64,000 nt of DNA from Castellaniella sp034674885 (lineage in GTDB: Bacteria; Pseudomonadota; Gammaproteobacteria; Burkholderiales; Burkholderiaceae_B): contig NZ_JAUCDS010000004.1 in NCBI RefSeq assembly GCF_034674885.1, positions 62,001-126,000 on the forward strand, given 5' to 3'. The notes below the pieces were generated by a model that was not told where the DNA came from, made no database searches, and was given only the letters and a program-made list of their open reading frames with translations. The first letter of the stretch is position 1; every line of letters begins with the position of its first letter. Position numbers and translations under genes: made by a program. Below, one piece after another: positions 18,057 to 27,196 of the stretch.

Positions 18057-18728
18057 TTACATGACCTGCCGGATATCCAGCAGGGAAATTTTTTCACCCA
18101 TGGCCAGGTTGAGCTTCAGACCTTCGGTGGTGTAGGCGATACTGTTGATGTGACCCGATGTCAGGGTCTCGGCCGAGACCGGCTTGCCATTGGAGTCGGA
18201 TGCCTCGACCGACACGGCATAGGCCCCTGTGGGAACAACGGCGCCTGCGGCGTCCTTGCCGTCCCATTCCAGGGGATAGACGCCAGCCTTCTGGGCATCC
18301 ATTTCCTTGGTGTAGACGACCTTGCCGGCCTCGTCGCGGATCGTGACCGTGACCTTTGCGGCCTCGGACATCAGATCGATGCCGAACGTGGTGGCAGCAC
18401 CGTCTGCGCCGACCTTGATCTTTTCGCCCGGATACAGGACGCTCTTGCCGATCAGGCCGGCGGCCTGCAGGGACTGGGACATGTCCATCTGCCCAGACAG
18501 GGCCAGCAGGGTGTTGTTCAACTGCTGGATGCCCTGGACCGTGGACAGCTGCGCGATCTGCGAGGTGACTTCCGCGTTGTCCATGGGATTGAGCGGGTCC
18601 TGGTTCTGCAGCTGCGTGACCAGCAAGGTCAGGAAGCGGTCCTGGGTGTCGCCCATCAAGGAATTGGTCTGGGCGTTGGCCATGGCGCCTGCGGCATTGG
18701 CCCCGTAGACTTCGTTCACGGTACTCAT
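18057..18728 (-). CDS. flgD: Flagellar hook-capping (scaffold) protein FlgD
   Basis: A 223-residue protein. The N-terminal part has FLTLLVTQLQNQDPLNPMDN, the FlgD signature that directs export and hook capping, and the C-terminal half is the FLG_D tudor-like/Fn3-like domain (PLEWDGKDAAGAVVPTGAYA). FlgD caps the growing hook so that FlgE can polymerise. It lies between flgC and flgE with short gaps. The gene is intact although its client FlgE is interrupted. Confidence 0.96.
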   Translation of the reverse strand: MSTVNEVYGANAAGAMANAQTNSLMGDTQDRFLTLLVTQLQNQDPLNPMDNAEVTSQIAQLSTVQGIQQLNNTLLALSGQMDMSQSLQAAGLIGKSVLYPGEKIKVGADGAATTFGIDLMSEAAKVTVTIRDEAGKVVYTKEMDAQKAGVYPLEWDGKDAAGAVVPTGAYAVSVEASDSNGKPVSAETLTSGHINSIAYTTEGLKLNLAMGEKISLLDIRQVM

Positions 18729-18739
18729 GGCGGGAATCC

Positions 18740-19147
18740 TTATTGGCCGATGGTCAGGGTCTTGGCCATCAGCGATTTGGCGGTGTTGATGACTTCGACA
18801 TTGGCCTGATAGGAACGCGAAGCGGAAATCATGTTGACCGTTTCGGCCACCACGTCGACGTTGGGCAGGGTGACGTAGCCGCGAGCGTCGGCCAGCGGGT
18901 TGGAAGGGTCATACTGGATGCGGGCCGGCGCGTTGCTTTCCTGGACGGCCGCCACGCGCACACCGCCGACGGCTTCGGATTGCGCAGATGGCGTCATCTG
19001 GAAGACGACCTGGCGCGCCCGGTAAGGCTGGCCGTCCGGACCGACGGCGCTGTCGGCGTTGGCGATGTTGCTGGCCGTGACGTTCATGCGCTCGGACTGG
19101 GCAGCCAAGGCGGAACCGGCGATCTGGAATATGCTGAGAGTGGACAT
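18740..19147 (-). CDS. flgC: Flagellar proximal rod protein FlgC
   Basis: A 135-residue rod subunit, the standard size. It begins MSTLSIFQIAGSALAAQSER with the motif ASNIANADS, and ends with a helix containing VAETVNMISASRSYQANVEV. FlgC, FlgB, FlgF and FliE form the proximal rod. It lies 23 bases after flgB and 11 bases before flgD in the expected order. Confidence 0.97.
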   Translation of the reverse strand: MSTLSIFQIAGSALAAQSERMNVTASNIANADSAVGPDGQPYRARQVVFQMTPSAQSEAVGGVRVAAVQESNAPARIQYDPSNPLADARGYVTLPNVDVVAETVNMISASRSYQANVEVINTAKSLMAKTLTIGQ

Positions 19148-19170
19148 AAGCGTGCGTTCCCGGAGCCGGA

Positions 19171-19587
19171 TTACTGCTGCATGGCAGTCAGCAAGGATTT
19201 GATGCGGCCGTTCAACACCTGCAGATCAGCCTGGTATTTGGCGGTGTTGTCGGCGAACTGGACACGCTCGACGTTCATGTCCACCGTATTGCCATCCAGG
19301 CTGGGCTGCAGGGGAACGCGATAGAGTTCCTGGGCCGGGCCGGTAGAATGCGCCTGGGCCGGAATGTGGCGGGACGACGTCAGTGTCAGGGATGTATCCG
19401 GCAAACGGGGCAAGCCCGAGCCCTCGCCCATCGCCTCGCGCAGCGTGGCGTTGAAGTCAACGTCGCGCGCCTTGTAGTTGGGCGTGTCGGAATTGGCGAT
19501 GTTGGTCGCCAGAATTTCCTGTCGCTGCTGACGCAGGGCCAGGGCTTTCTGGTAGAACTCGAAGTCCTTGCCGATTCGATCGATCAT
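19171..19587 (-). CDS. flgB: Flagellar proximal rod protein FlgB
   Basis: A 138-residue rod subunit starting MIDRIGKDFEFYQKALALRQ with the conserved ATNIANSDTPNYKARDVDF. The C-terminal part contains VDMNVERVQFADNTAKYQAD. The start at 19587 is chosen because the earlier in-frame start at 19713 adds 42 residues unlike the family and would extend into the divergent promoter region. FlgB opens the minus-strand flgB-L operon; flgA lies divergently on the other strand. Confidence 0.95.
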   Translation of the reverse strand: MIDRIGKDFEFYQKALALRQQRQEILATNIANSDTPNYKARDVDFNATLREAMGEGSGLPRLPDTSLTLTSSRHIPAQAHSTGPAQELYRVPLQPSLDGNTVDMNVERVQFADNTAKYQADLQVLNGRIKSLLTAMQQ

Positions 19588-19831
19588 GGCATCAATGCAT
19601 TCAGGTGAATTGAAGTGCGCATCCACCGGGCACCAAATGATCCCTGACCATTCGCGGCTTGAGCGCACAATGGCATAGTACGGCCCCCTCAGGCGCGATA
19701 AAGGCCGGAACAAACCGGGGTTTGAAGGGCTATTCAGGCAATGTCGCCGGCACTGCGTTCCGAGCCGGGTGCAGGCGCCGACACCTGGCCCCTGTCTTCA
19801 TTCCCTGCCGGGCATCTTCTACAATGCGCAC
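19588..19831. promoter_or_regulatory. Divergent flgB/flgA regulatory region
   Basis: These 244 bases separate flgB (minus) and flgA (plus) and must hold promoters for both. In enteric bacteria this spot is controlled by FlhDC. A degenerate FlhDC box cannot be assigned by eye, and no clean sigma-70 or sigma-28 promoter was found; the string GCGCGATAA near 19693 resembles a sigma-28 -10 box but lacks a proper -35. Confidence 0.4.
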
Positions 19832-20581
19832 ATGGCCACCCACCCCGCCCCGCTCTCTCCCCCCCTGCCTGGGGCCGCCGCGCGCCGCTGGCTGGCTGTC
19901 GGCGCCTGCCTGATCGCCGGCGTCCTGCCCGGCGCGGCGTCGGCGCAGGCCGCCAGCACGACCACCCAGGATCCGGCAGCCATCGTCAGCCAGGTGGAAT
20001 CCCTGCTGAAGGAACGTGCGGCATCCTATCCCGGCACGGCGACGATCGTCGTCGATCCGCCGCGCATCACCAATCAGACGGCCTGCAGTCGGATGGACAC
20101 CTTCCTGGCAGGATCGGGCGGTCTGCGGTCGCGGACTTCGGTCGGGGTTCGCTGCCTGGCGCCCCAGCCCTGGACGCTCTACGTGCAGGCCAGCATCCAG
20201 ATCACAGGCAGCTATTTCGTGGCCAACCGCACGCTGGATCGCGGGGTGGTCGTCAGCCTGGACGACCTGGATACCCGGGAAGGCGACCTGCTGCGCATGC
20301 GCCGGGCGATCAGCGACCCAGCGCACGTGGTCGGCTGGATCACTACGCGCCGCATCCGGGCCGGCGGACCGATCGAGGACAGCGCCCTGCGCGACCCGAA
20401 TTCCATCGAACGCGGCCAACAGGTACGCACCGTGGCGCGCGGCGCTGGCTTCGTCGCGTCGGGCGAAGGCCAGGCCCTGGAATCCGGCAGCCCGGGCACC
20501 CAGATCCAGGTCCGGACCCCCAATGGCCAGATCATCACCGGCACCGTGCTGGATGCCCATACGGTTCAGGTTATGATGTAA
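19832..20581 (+). CDS. flgA: P-ring assembly chaperone FlgA
   Basis: A 249-residue periplasmic protein with an N-terminal signal peptide (hydrophobic stretch about residues 19-38, cleavage near ASAQA) and a C-terminal SAF-type domain containing SYFVANRTLDRGVVVSLDDL and GQALESGSPGTQIQVRTPNG, characteristic of FlgA. It assists FlgI assembly into the P ring. The ATG at 19832 gives a normal signal peptide; an earlier in-frame ATG at 19769 would add 21 residues. It is followed by the flgM promoter. Confidence 0.94.
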   Translation: MATHPAPLSPPLPGAAARRWLAVGACLIAGVLPGAASAQAASTTTQDPAAIVSQVESLLKERAASYPGTATIVVDPPRITNQTACSRMDTFLAGSGGLRSRTSVGVRCLAPQPWTLYVQASIQITGSYFVANRTLDRGVVVSLDDLDTREGDLLRMRRAISDPAHVVGWITTRRIRAGGPIEDSALRDPNSIERGQQVRTVARGAGFVASGEGQALESGSPGTQIQVRTPNGQIITGTVLDAHTVQVMM

Positions 20582-20586
20582 CCCAG

Positions 20587-20602
20587 GCCTTCCATGGAAG
20601 GC
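20587..20602. repeat. 16-base perfect palindrome after flgA
   Basis: GCCTTCCATGGAAGGC is a perfect inverted repeat starting six bases past the flgA stop and ending at the -35 element of the flgM promoter. No U tract follows on the plus strand, so it is a weak terminator candidate at best. It could also be a protein-binding site; the sequence does not decide. Confidence 0.5.
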
Positions 20603-20629
20603 TAAAGATCCGCGTTGCGCTGCCGTAAC
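20603..20629 (+). promoter_or_regulatory. Sigma-28 (FliA) promoter for flgMN
   Basis: TAAAGATC, 11 bases, GCCGTAAC. Against TAAAGTTT-N11-GCCGATAA this matches 6 of 8 and 5 of 8 positions with exact spacing, and all four GCCG bases are kept. It lies 46 bases before the flgM ATG. Expression of flgM from its own target sigma factor is the known feedback design in enteric bacteria. Confidence 0.68.
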
Positions 20630-20674
20630 CAGGGATGCACCATTTGACCCTGTCCTTTCACCCGGAGACGAGCC

Positions 20675-20959
20675 TTGAAAGTCAATTCCACTTCGTCCAA
20701 CCCCCTGATCAGCGGGGTTACCGGGGGCACGCGCAGCGATAACGCCGGTCATGCTTCGGCCCACTCGGCCAGCAACCGCTCTGAAGTCGACCTCAGTCCG
20801 GCGGCCCGGCAGTTGGCCGCCCTGAACAACAGCGATGCCGACGTCCAGACGGCGCGGGTACAGCAGATTCGCGATGCTCTGGCTTCGGGCGAACTGAAGA
20901 TCGATGCCAGCCGCATCGCCGACAGCCTGCTGGCCAGCGTGCGCGAACTGCTGAAGTAA
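20675..20959 (+). CDS. flgM: Anti-sigma-28 factor FlgM
   Basis: A 94-residue, mostly polar protein whose C-terminal half (ADVQTARVQQIRDALASGELKIDASRIADSLL) is the FliA-binding domain of FlgM. FlgM holds sigma-28 inactive until it is exported through the completed hook-basal body. If flgE is truly disrupted, FlgM could not be exported and late genes should remain shut. The gene has a good ribosome binding site (GGAGA) and its own sigma-28 promoter. fliA itself is not in the window. Confidence 0.95.
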   Translation: MKVNSTSSNPLISGVTGGTRSDNAGHASAHSASNRSEVDLSPAARQLAALNNSDADVQTARVQQIRDALASGELKIDASRIADSLLASVRELLK

Positions 20960-21001
20960 ATCCAGTACACTGGTTGCCTGTCCCGACACAATTTGCCCAC
21001 C

Positions 21002-21439
21002 ATGAGCCACATCGACGCGCTGCTGCAGTGCGTGGACGAACAATCCGAACTGCTGAACGATTTCATCCAGGTCCTGGAAGCCGAAGGCGCCCTGCTGCTG
21101 GAAACGCCGTCGAACGAGGCCCTGGGCGCACTCACCGTGCGCAAGAACGACTACGCCCGCCGGCTGGGCGAACTGGATCAGGCTCGCGCTGCCACTCTGG
21201 CAGACATGGGCCAGGCAGATGACCGCGCCGGCATCGATGCCGTGTGCGCCCTGCACCCCGATCTGCGCATTGCCTTTGACATGCTGTTCGAACGGGCAGC
21301 CCAGGCCAGCACTCTGAACCAGGACAATGGCCAGATCCTGAAGACCTTCATGGATCACAATCAACAGGCGCTGGACACCTTGCGCGGCCTGATGGGCCAG
21401 GACCTGTACGACGCCCGCGGGCGCCTGTCCAAGAAATAA
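21002..21439 (+). CDS. flgN: Flagellar export chaperone FlgN
   Basis: A 145-residue helical protein starting MSHIDALLQCVDEQSELLND, matching the FlgN family of chaperones for the hook-filament junction proteins FlgK and FlgL. The ATG at 21002 is preferred over an in-frame TTG nine bases upstream. It lies 42 bases after flgM, probably in the same sigma-28 transcript, and is convergent with flhF, whose end is 25 bases away. FlgN proteins diverge strongly, so position after flgM is part of the evidence. Confidence 0.9.
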   Translation: MSHIDALLQCVDEQSELLNDFIQVLEAEGALLLETPSNEALGALTVRKNDYARRLGELDQARAATLADMGQADDRAGIDAVCALHPDLRIAFDMLFERAAQASTLNQDNGQILKTFMDHNQQALDTLRGLMGQDLYDARGRLSKK

Positions 21440-21464
21440 ACCCGCCAGGCAACCGAAGCGGACT

Positions 21465-23831
21465 TCAGGCCAGCAATTCCTTCAAGGCATGCAACTTCAG
21501 CAAACCCGCAGGCGATTGGCGGGCGGACAGACGTTCGCTGCCCAGCATGCGGGCCACGACATGGGCCGCCGGGGACAGGGCCGGGTCCTGCGCCAGACGC
21601 CAGGCAGCCAGCCCCATCTGCGCGGCCAGGACGGCGCGATCCAACAGGGGTTCGCGGTCCTTTGCATCGGCCAGCCACGGCGTCGCCAGCCGCCAGGCAG
21701 CATGGCATTCCTGGCGCAGCACCAGCGCCGCCGCGACGCGGGCCGGATCGGGATCGGCCACGCCACCCACCAGGGCATGCCAGGCCCGCAGCACACGGCC
21801 ATCCAGCGGATCGACCGCCCGCAGGCAGACCAGGCGCGCAAACAGCGGCGATTCACCCCGAGCCTGCAACTGCACTTGATCTGAACCAGCCCACCAGGCT
21901 GCCTGTGCGCCATCCAGGCCTCCCGGCGCCAGCAGATGGGCAAACAGACCGGCGTCCAGAGGTTGGAACGGCAGTCGCTGGGCCGCTGCCGACACCACAC
22001 AGGCCTCGCCATCCTGATGAACCCGCGCCCGGGCGCTGCAGGCGGAAATCCAGACACGCCCCTGGGAGTCAAGCGCACGCAGCAGCGCCTGGCTGCCGCC
22101 TTCAAAGACATGCCAGGGCGCCGGCATGCCGATCCCCTGGGATTCGAGTTCGATCTGGGCAGACAGGGCTTCGGCCGCCGAAGGCGCCAGGGCCGAGGCC
22201 CCCTGAGGCGCATACCAGCCATCTGCCAAACCTGCCTGCTGGGTCGCGGCCGCCAGCGGCCTGCATCGATCATCGAACCAGGCAGCCCCCGACCAAGCGC
22301 CTCGCCGTCCTTGCCAGGACAGAGGCTGGCGATCATGAACGACCAGCGCCGCGCGCGATTCACCAGCGGCAGCCTGCGCCACCCGGCGCAAATGATCGAT
22401 GGCATCGGCGGCGGCAGGCAGGTCGCCCGCCGCGCGACTGCGCCACAGGTCGTAAGCCTCGGACAGCACGGGATCCTGGTCCATCAGCGTCACGGCCGCC
22501 TGCAGATCGTCCAGCCCCAGGGAGTCCCCGCGCGCCGACTGCGTAAGCAACTGCGGCAACAGCACTTGCTGGCGGCGACGTTCCGCTGCGAAATCCACGC
22601 TGGGTTCGGGCTGCGTGACCGACAACAACGCGGCCAGATCAGCTTCGGTGGGAGCGAACTGCGGTCGGGCGGACTGCAGGGGCACCAGGGCCCGGTCCAC
22701 CAGTTCTGCCGCCGCCAGGAAAAGCAGGTTTTCAGGGACTTTCTGCCCGTTGGAGACATAGTGGATGGGCAGCCGGTAGCGGATGGCGGTATCCAGCGAC
22801 GCCCCCAGGCAGGCGGCCTCGTCGATTTTGGTGATGACGCAGCCGCGCAAGGGCGTGCCGCCATCGTGGACGTAGGACCGAGCGACTTCATCCAGGGTGT
22901 CCCCATGGCTGGATGCATTCAAGGCCAGCAGGCGTTCCACCCGCCGACCAGCGCCGGCCAGCAGGGCGGCCTGATCGGCGACGTAGCGGTCTCGCTGGCT
23001 GATGCCCACGTTGTCGATCAGCACGGTCTGGTCGGGGCGCACGGTCTGCAGCACGCGCCGCAATTCATGCACATCCTGCACCACGTGCACCGGCACCCGC
23101 ATCATCTGGCCGTAGATCTTCAGCTGTTCATGCGCCCCGATCCGATAGGTATCGGTCGTCAGCAGCACCAGACTGCCCGGGCCGCTGCGCCGCACACAGC
23201 GTGCGGCCAGCTTGGCGATCGTGGTGGTCTTGCCTACTCCGGTCGGCCCCACCAGGGCCAACGCCAGGCCGGGCTGCCAAAGATCGTCTTCCGAGGCCAG
23301 GACGGGCAAGTGCTTGACCAATTCGGCGCGAGCCCACTGGATGGCGGCCCGATCGCCGGAGAGTTCCGGCAGGGTCTTGATCATGGCCCGCAGCAGAGTC
23401 GTGCTGAATCCGAAACGCAGCAGATTCTGGAACAGCGTGACAGCCTGGGGCGAGCGGCGCAGCTGATTGCCCCACAGCAATTCATCGATGCGGCTTTCCA
23501 GGGATCCCTTCAGTTCGCCAATGGCGCCAGCCAGGTCTTCCCTCGGCGGCGCGACGTGTTGCGCAGCCCGGTCCGGCGCAGAAGGCGGCAGGGAATCGGA
23601 CGCGGGCGATGGCATCGGGACCTGCCCGAGGGAGGCATTCGACGCACCGGCGGCAGGATCCGTTGCTGCTGCCTGGTCGTGCTCGGGCAGCGAGGTTTCG
23701 TCGGTAGCCAGGATCTCGACCCCGCCATTGACCCGCTTGTTGGAGATGATGAGGGCCTCGGACCCCAGCGCCAGGCGCACCTGGCGCATGGCTTCCCGGT
23801 TCGTGGCACCAAAGAAACGACTGATGTTCAC
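21465..23831 (-). CDS. flhF: Flagellar SRP-type GTPase FlhF with long C-terminal extension
   Basis: A 788-residue FlhF, far longer than the common 400-500. Residues 1-50 are the B domain and 55-100 a Pro/Ala-rich linker. The NG GTPase domain covers about 110-385: P loop GPTGVGKT at 195-202, DTYRIGAHEQL at 227-237, and TKIDEA at 334-339. The G3 motif, normally DTAG or DTVG, reads DNVG at 273-276. Residues 390-788 form an extension without a motif I recognise, rich in Ala, Trp and Leu. FlhF normally sets the number and place of flagella together with FlhG, which is absent here. It overlaps flhA by four bases. Confidence 0.93.
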   Translation of the reverse strand: MNISRFFGATNREAMRQVRLALGSEALIISNKRVNGGVEILATDETSLPEHDQAAATDPAAGASNASLGQVPMPSPASDSLPPSAPDRAAQHVAPPREDLAGAIGELKGSLESRIDELLWGNQLRRSPQAVTLFQNLLRFGFSTTLLRAMIKTLPELSGDRAAIQWARAELVKHLPVLASEDDLWQPGLALALVGPTGVGKTTTIAKLAARCVRRSGPGSLVLLTTDTYRIGAHEQLKIYGQMMRVPVHVVQDVHELRRVLQTVRPDQTVLIDNVGISQRDRYVADQAALLAGAGRRVERLLALNASSHGDTLDEVARSYVHDGGTPLRGCVITKIDEAACLGASLDTAIRYRLPIHYVSNGQKVPENLLFLAAAELVDRALVPLQSARPQFAPTEADLAALLSVTQPEPSVDFAAERRRQQVLLPQLLTQSARGDSLGLDDLQAAVTLMDQDPVLSEAYDLWRSRAAGDLPAAADAIDHLRRVAQAAAGESRAALVVHDRQPLSWQGRRGAWSGAAWFDDRCRPLAAATQQAGLADGWYAPQGASALAPSAAEALSAQIELESQGIGMPAPWHVFEGGSQALLRALDSQGRVWISACSARARVHQDGEACVVSAAAQRLPFQPLDAGLFAHLLAPGGLDGAQAAWWAGSDQVQLQARGESPLFARLVCLRAVDPLDGRVLRAWHALVGGVADPDPARVAAALVLRQECHAAWRLATPWLADAKDREPLLDRAVLAAQMGLAAWRLAQDPALSPAAHVVARMLGSERLSARQSPAGLLKLHALKELLA

Positions 23832-25942
23832 GCAGATCCCCCACCGATGACCGCAGTGATCCGAATCATACGCTCCTCAGGGATCTCGGCACTGGACAGC
23901 ACGGCCATGTGCGGCAAGTGGTGGCGCAGGAATCGCGACAGCGAGGCCCGCAGTACCGGGGGCACGACCAGCACCGGCGCATTGCCTCGGTCTTCCTGTT
24001 CCTGTGCCAACCGCTGGGTCTCGGTCAGCAGGTTCTCGGCCAGGCCCGGTTCCAACGCCCCATTGGCGCCCAATGCCTGCGTCAGCACGCGCTCCAGACG
24101 GGCATCCAGGCCCATGACGCGCAGTTCTTCTTCGCCAGCGAACCAATGCTGGACGATGGCGCGACCCAGCCCGACCCGCACCTGGGCCAGCAGCTCGTCC
24201 AGATTCGGGCCTGCCCCGGCAGGGTTGACGCCGGCCAGGCGCGGCGCATGATCCGTAATGACTTCGAGAATGGTGCGCATGTCGCGGATGGGCACGTCCT
24301 CGTCCAGAAGATTGCGCAGCAGGCTTTGCAGCTGCGGCAGCGCAATGGTCTTGGGCACCAGGTCTTCGATGAGTTTCGGCACATCGCGGGCGACGTGATC
24401 CAGCAACTGCTGGGTCTCCTGGCGGCCCAGCAGCTTGGCCCCGTAGCGATGCATCAGGTGGTTGAGGTGCGTGGCGACGACGGTGGCTGCGTCCACCACG
24501 GTATAGCCGGCAATCTGCGCCTGTTCACGCAGGGATGGATCGATCCAGACGGCAGGCAGGCCGAAGGCCGGGTCCTTGGTCGGGATGCCCTGGATCGGGT
24601 TGGTGACACCGCCCGGATCAATGGCCAGCCACTGGCCAGTCTGCGCCACGCCTCGACCGATTTCCACGCCGAACAGCAGGATGCGGTAGTCGGTAGGCTT
24701 GATTTCCAGATTGTCGCGGATATGCACGACCGGCGGCAGAAAGCCCATTTCCTGGGCGAATTTCTTGCGCAGGCTGCGGATGCGATGCAGCAATTCGCCG
24801 CTCTGCTGGTGATCGACCAGGGAAATCAGGCGGTAGCCGACTTCCAGGCCCAGGGGGTCGACAGGCGACACGTCATCCCAGCTGGCCTCGGCAGCGGCAG
24901 CCACGGCAGCCGCCTGCTCCTGATCCGGGCGGCCGGACGCGGCCTGCTGATCGCGCTGCTGGCGCTTGAGGATCGCCCAGCCGCTGCCCCCGATGGTGGC
25001 GGCCAGCAGCAGGAACGCCACGTGCGGCATATTGGGAATCAAGCCCATCAGGGTCAGGATGCCGGCCGTGATGAACATCACATTGGGATTGGAGAACAAC
25101 TGCCCCAGCATCTGCTGGCCGACGTCCTCGTCGGTCGCCACACGCGACACCACGACACCGGCCGCCGTGGAGATCACCAGCGCCGGGATCTGCGCTACCA
25201 GGCCGTCGCCGATGGTCAGCAAGGTATAGACCGTGCCGGCATCGCCCACGGACATGTCGTGCTGGGCCACCCCGACGACCAGGCCGCCCAGGATATTGAT
25301 CACCATGATCAGCAGGCCGGCCACGGCGTCGCCGCGCACGAACTTGCTGGCGCCGTCCATGGCGCCGTAGAACTCGGCTTCCTGACTGACTTCCGAGCGG
25401 CGGCGGCGGGCGTCATCCTCGCCGATCAGACCGGCGTTCAGATCGGCATCGATGGCCATCTGCTTGCCGGGCATGGCATCCAGGGTAAAGCGGGCGCCGA
25501 CCTCGGCGATACGCCCCGCGCCCTTGGTGATGACGATGAAGTTGATGATCACCAGGATGATGAACACCACGATCCCGACGGCGAAATTGCCACCGACCAG
25601 GAAATGCCCAAAAGCCTCGATCACTTGGCCGGCAGCATCCGGGCCTTTGTGGCCGTTCAGCAGCACTACCCGGGTGGAGGCGACGTTCAGCGACAGGCGC
25701 AGCAATGTAGCGAACAGCAGCACCGACGGGAACGCGGCGAAATCCAGGGGTTTGCGGGTGAACATCGCCACCAGCAGGATCATCACCGACAAGGAAATAT
25801 TGAACGTGAACAGCAAATCCAGGATGAACGGCGGCAGCGGCAGAATCATCATGGCCAGGACCATGAGGATCAGCACCGGCCCTGCTAGCAGGCGGGCATG
25901 CCCGAAGCCTTGGTTCTTGAGAAAATCCAGGAAACTGTTCAT
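23828..25942 (-). CDS. flhA: Flagellar export gate protein FlhA
   Basis: A 704-residue protein. The N-terminal half (about residues 15-330) has roughly eight membrane helices and the conserved loop with EVSQEAEFYGAMDGASKFVRG; the C-terminal half is the cytoplasmic FlhAc ring domain that docks chaperone-substrate complexes. FlhA uses the proton gradient to drive flagellar export. It overlaps flhB upstream and flhF downstream by four bases each (ATGA-type), showing a coupled flhBAF operon. Confidence 0.97.
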   Translation of the reverse strand: MNSFLDFLKNQGFGHARLLAGPVLILMVLAMMILPLPPFILDLLFTFNISLSVMILLVAMFTRKPLDFAAFPSVLLFATLLRLSLNVASTRVVLLNGHKGPDAAGQVIEAFGHFLVGGNFAVGIVVFIILVIINFIVITKGAGRIAEVGARFTLDAMPGKQMAIDADLNAGLIGEDDARRRRSEVSQEAEFYGAMDGASKFVRGDAVAGLLIMVINILGGLVVGVAQHDMSVGDAGTVYTLLTIGDGLVAQIPALVISTAAGVVVSRVATDEDVGQQMLGQLFSNPNVMFITAGILTLMGLIPNMPHVAFLLLAATIGGSGWAILKRQQRDQQAASGRPDQEQAAAVAAAAEASWDDVSPVDPLGLEVGYRLISLVDHQQSGELLHRIRSLRKKFAQEMGFLPPVVHIRDNLEIKPTDYRILLFGVEIGRGVAQTGQWLAIDPGGVTNPIQGIPTKDPAFGLPAVWIDPSLREQAQIAGYTVVDAATVVATHLNHLMHRYGAKLLGRQETQQLLDHVARDVPKLIEDLVPKTIALPQLQSLLRNLLDEDVPIRDMRTILEVITDHAPRLAGVNPAGAGPNLDELLAQVRVGLGRAIVQHWFAGEEELRVMGLDARLERVLTQALGANGALEPGLAENLLTETQRLAQEQEDRGNAPVLVVPPVLRASLSRFLRHHLPHMAVLSSAEIPEERMIRITAVIGGGSA

Positions 25943-27102
25943 GTGAGAAATGCGTGAGCCTGTTCAGGGCGCTGTTGCGGATCGAGTTCGGGCGGGACCT
26001 GCAGGGCCTGCGGCGCCTGCGGCAGTGTACCCGAGCCCTGCTGCCAGGTGCGGACCTGGAAGACCCAGGCCAGGACTTCCGCCACAGCGGCATACAGGGC
26101 CGAGGGAATTTCCTGGTCCAGGTCGACGTGGTGGTACAGGGCGCGCGCCAGCGGCGGGGCTTCCAGCTGGGCCACCTGATGTTCCTGCGCCAGACGACGG
26201 ATCTGGGCGGCGATCAGCCCGGCGCCCTTGGCCACCACCACCGGCGCCCCGCCCTGCCCCTCGCGATAGCGCAAGGCTACGGCGTAGTGGGTCGGGTTGG
26301 TGACGACGACATCGGCCTCGGGTACTGCGCTCATCATGCGCCGCCGGGCCATGGCCCGCTGCTGCTGGCGGATGCGGCCCTTCACATGAGGGTCGCCTTC
26401 GCTTTCCTTGTGTTCCTGCTTGAGGTCGTCGCGGGACATGCGCAATTGCTTGGCGTGATTCCACAGTTGCCAGGGCACGTCGATCAGCACCAGGATGATC
26501 AGGGCCGAGGCGACCAGCAGGCAGCACAACGCCACCAGGCTGAGCCCGCGCGCCAGAGCCTCGCTGAGCGACATGTGCGTCAGGGCAAGCATGTCGCTCA
26601 GGTAGGCCCAGATGACCTTGACGGCGACGAAGCCGATCAGCACTGCCTTGGCCAGCGTCTTGAGCAGTTCGACCAGGGTCTGGGCCTGGACGAAGCGCTT
26701 CATGCCCTTCAGGGGATTGAGACGCTCGAATTTGGGTTCCAGGGCCTTGGGCGACAGCAGAAATCCCCCCAATGCCACCGAGGAAAAAATCGCCACGACC
26801 ATCAGCAAGGCGAAGATCGGCAGCAGGATCAGCAAACCCTGCCAGGCCGACATGCCTGCGACGTTGAGCATGACCTGCGTATCGCGCACGATGCGGGTGT
26901 CGAACCACAGGCCGTTGCGCAACACGCCTTCCAGGGTCTGGTACACATTGCCACCGACGAACCAGAGCGCCCCGATCCCGCAAATCAGGGCCAGGAAGGT
27001 GCCGAGTTCCCGCGAACGCGCAACCTGGCCTTCCTCGCGCGCCTTTTCAAGGCGCCGGGGCGAGGCTGGTTCGGTTTTTTCGAGATCGCTGTCCTCGGCC
27101 AT
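25939..27102 (-). CDS. flhB: Flagellar export switch protein FlhB
   Basis: A 387-residue protein with four membrane helices between about residues 35 and 210 and a cytoplasmic domain carrying the self-cleavage motif NPTH at residues 269-272, the same number as in Salmonella. Cleavage between Asn269 and Pro270 switches export from hook to filament substrates after a FliK signal. A C-terminal tail of about 30 Pro/Gln-rich residues follows. It starts the flhBAF set and lies 94 bases downstream of a soluble receptor gene on the same strand. Confidence 0.97.
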   Translation of the reverse strand: MAEDSDLEKTEPASPRRLEKAREEGQVARSRELGTFLALICGIGALWFVGGNVYQTLEGVLRNGLWFDTRIVRDTQVMLNVAGMSAWQGLLILLPIFALLMVVAIFSSVALGGFLLSPKALEPKFERLNPLKGMKRFVQAQTLVELLKTLAKAVLIGFVAVKVIWAYLSDMLALTHMSLSEALARGLSLVALCCLLVASALIILVLIDVPWQLWNHAKQLRMSRDDLKQEHKESEGDPHVKGRIRQQQRAMARRRMMSAVPEADVVVTNPTHYAVALRYREGQGGAPVVVAKGAGLIAAQIRRLAQEHQVAQLEAPPLARALYHHVDLDQEIPSALYAAVAEVLAWVFQVRTWQQGSGTLPQAPQALQVPPELDPQQRPEQAHAFLT

Positions 27103-27196
27103 GCGAGCGGCTATCCGGCAGTGTTAAGACAGCCTGGATTGTAGTCTGCCAGCTGCGGGCGGGAACAGCGGATAAAAGTGCAATACCCGCGACAAT

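Noticed and set aside
19588..19713. Longer FlgB start at 19713
   Set aside because: The extra 42 residues are not FlgB-like and would use up the divergent flgA/flgB promoter region.
21936..24251. 771-codon plus-strand open frame opposite flhF and flhA
   Set aside because: Shadow of two clear minus-strand genes with strong motifs; composition rich in Gly, Gln and Arg without recognisable domain.
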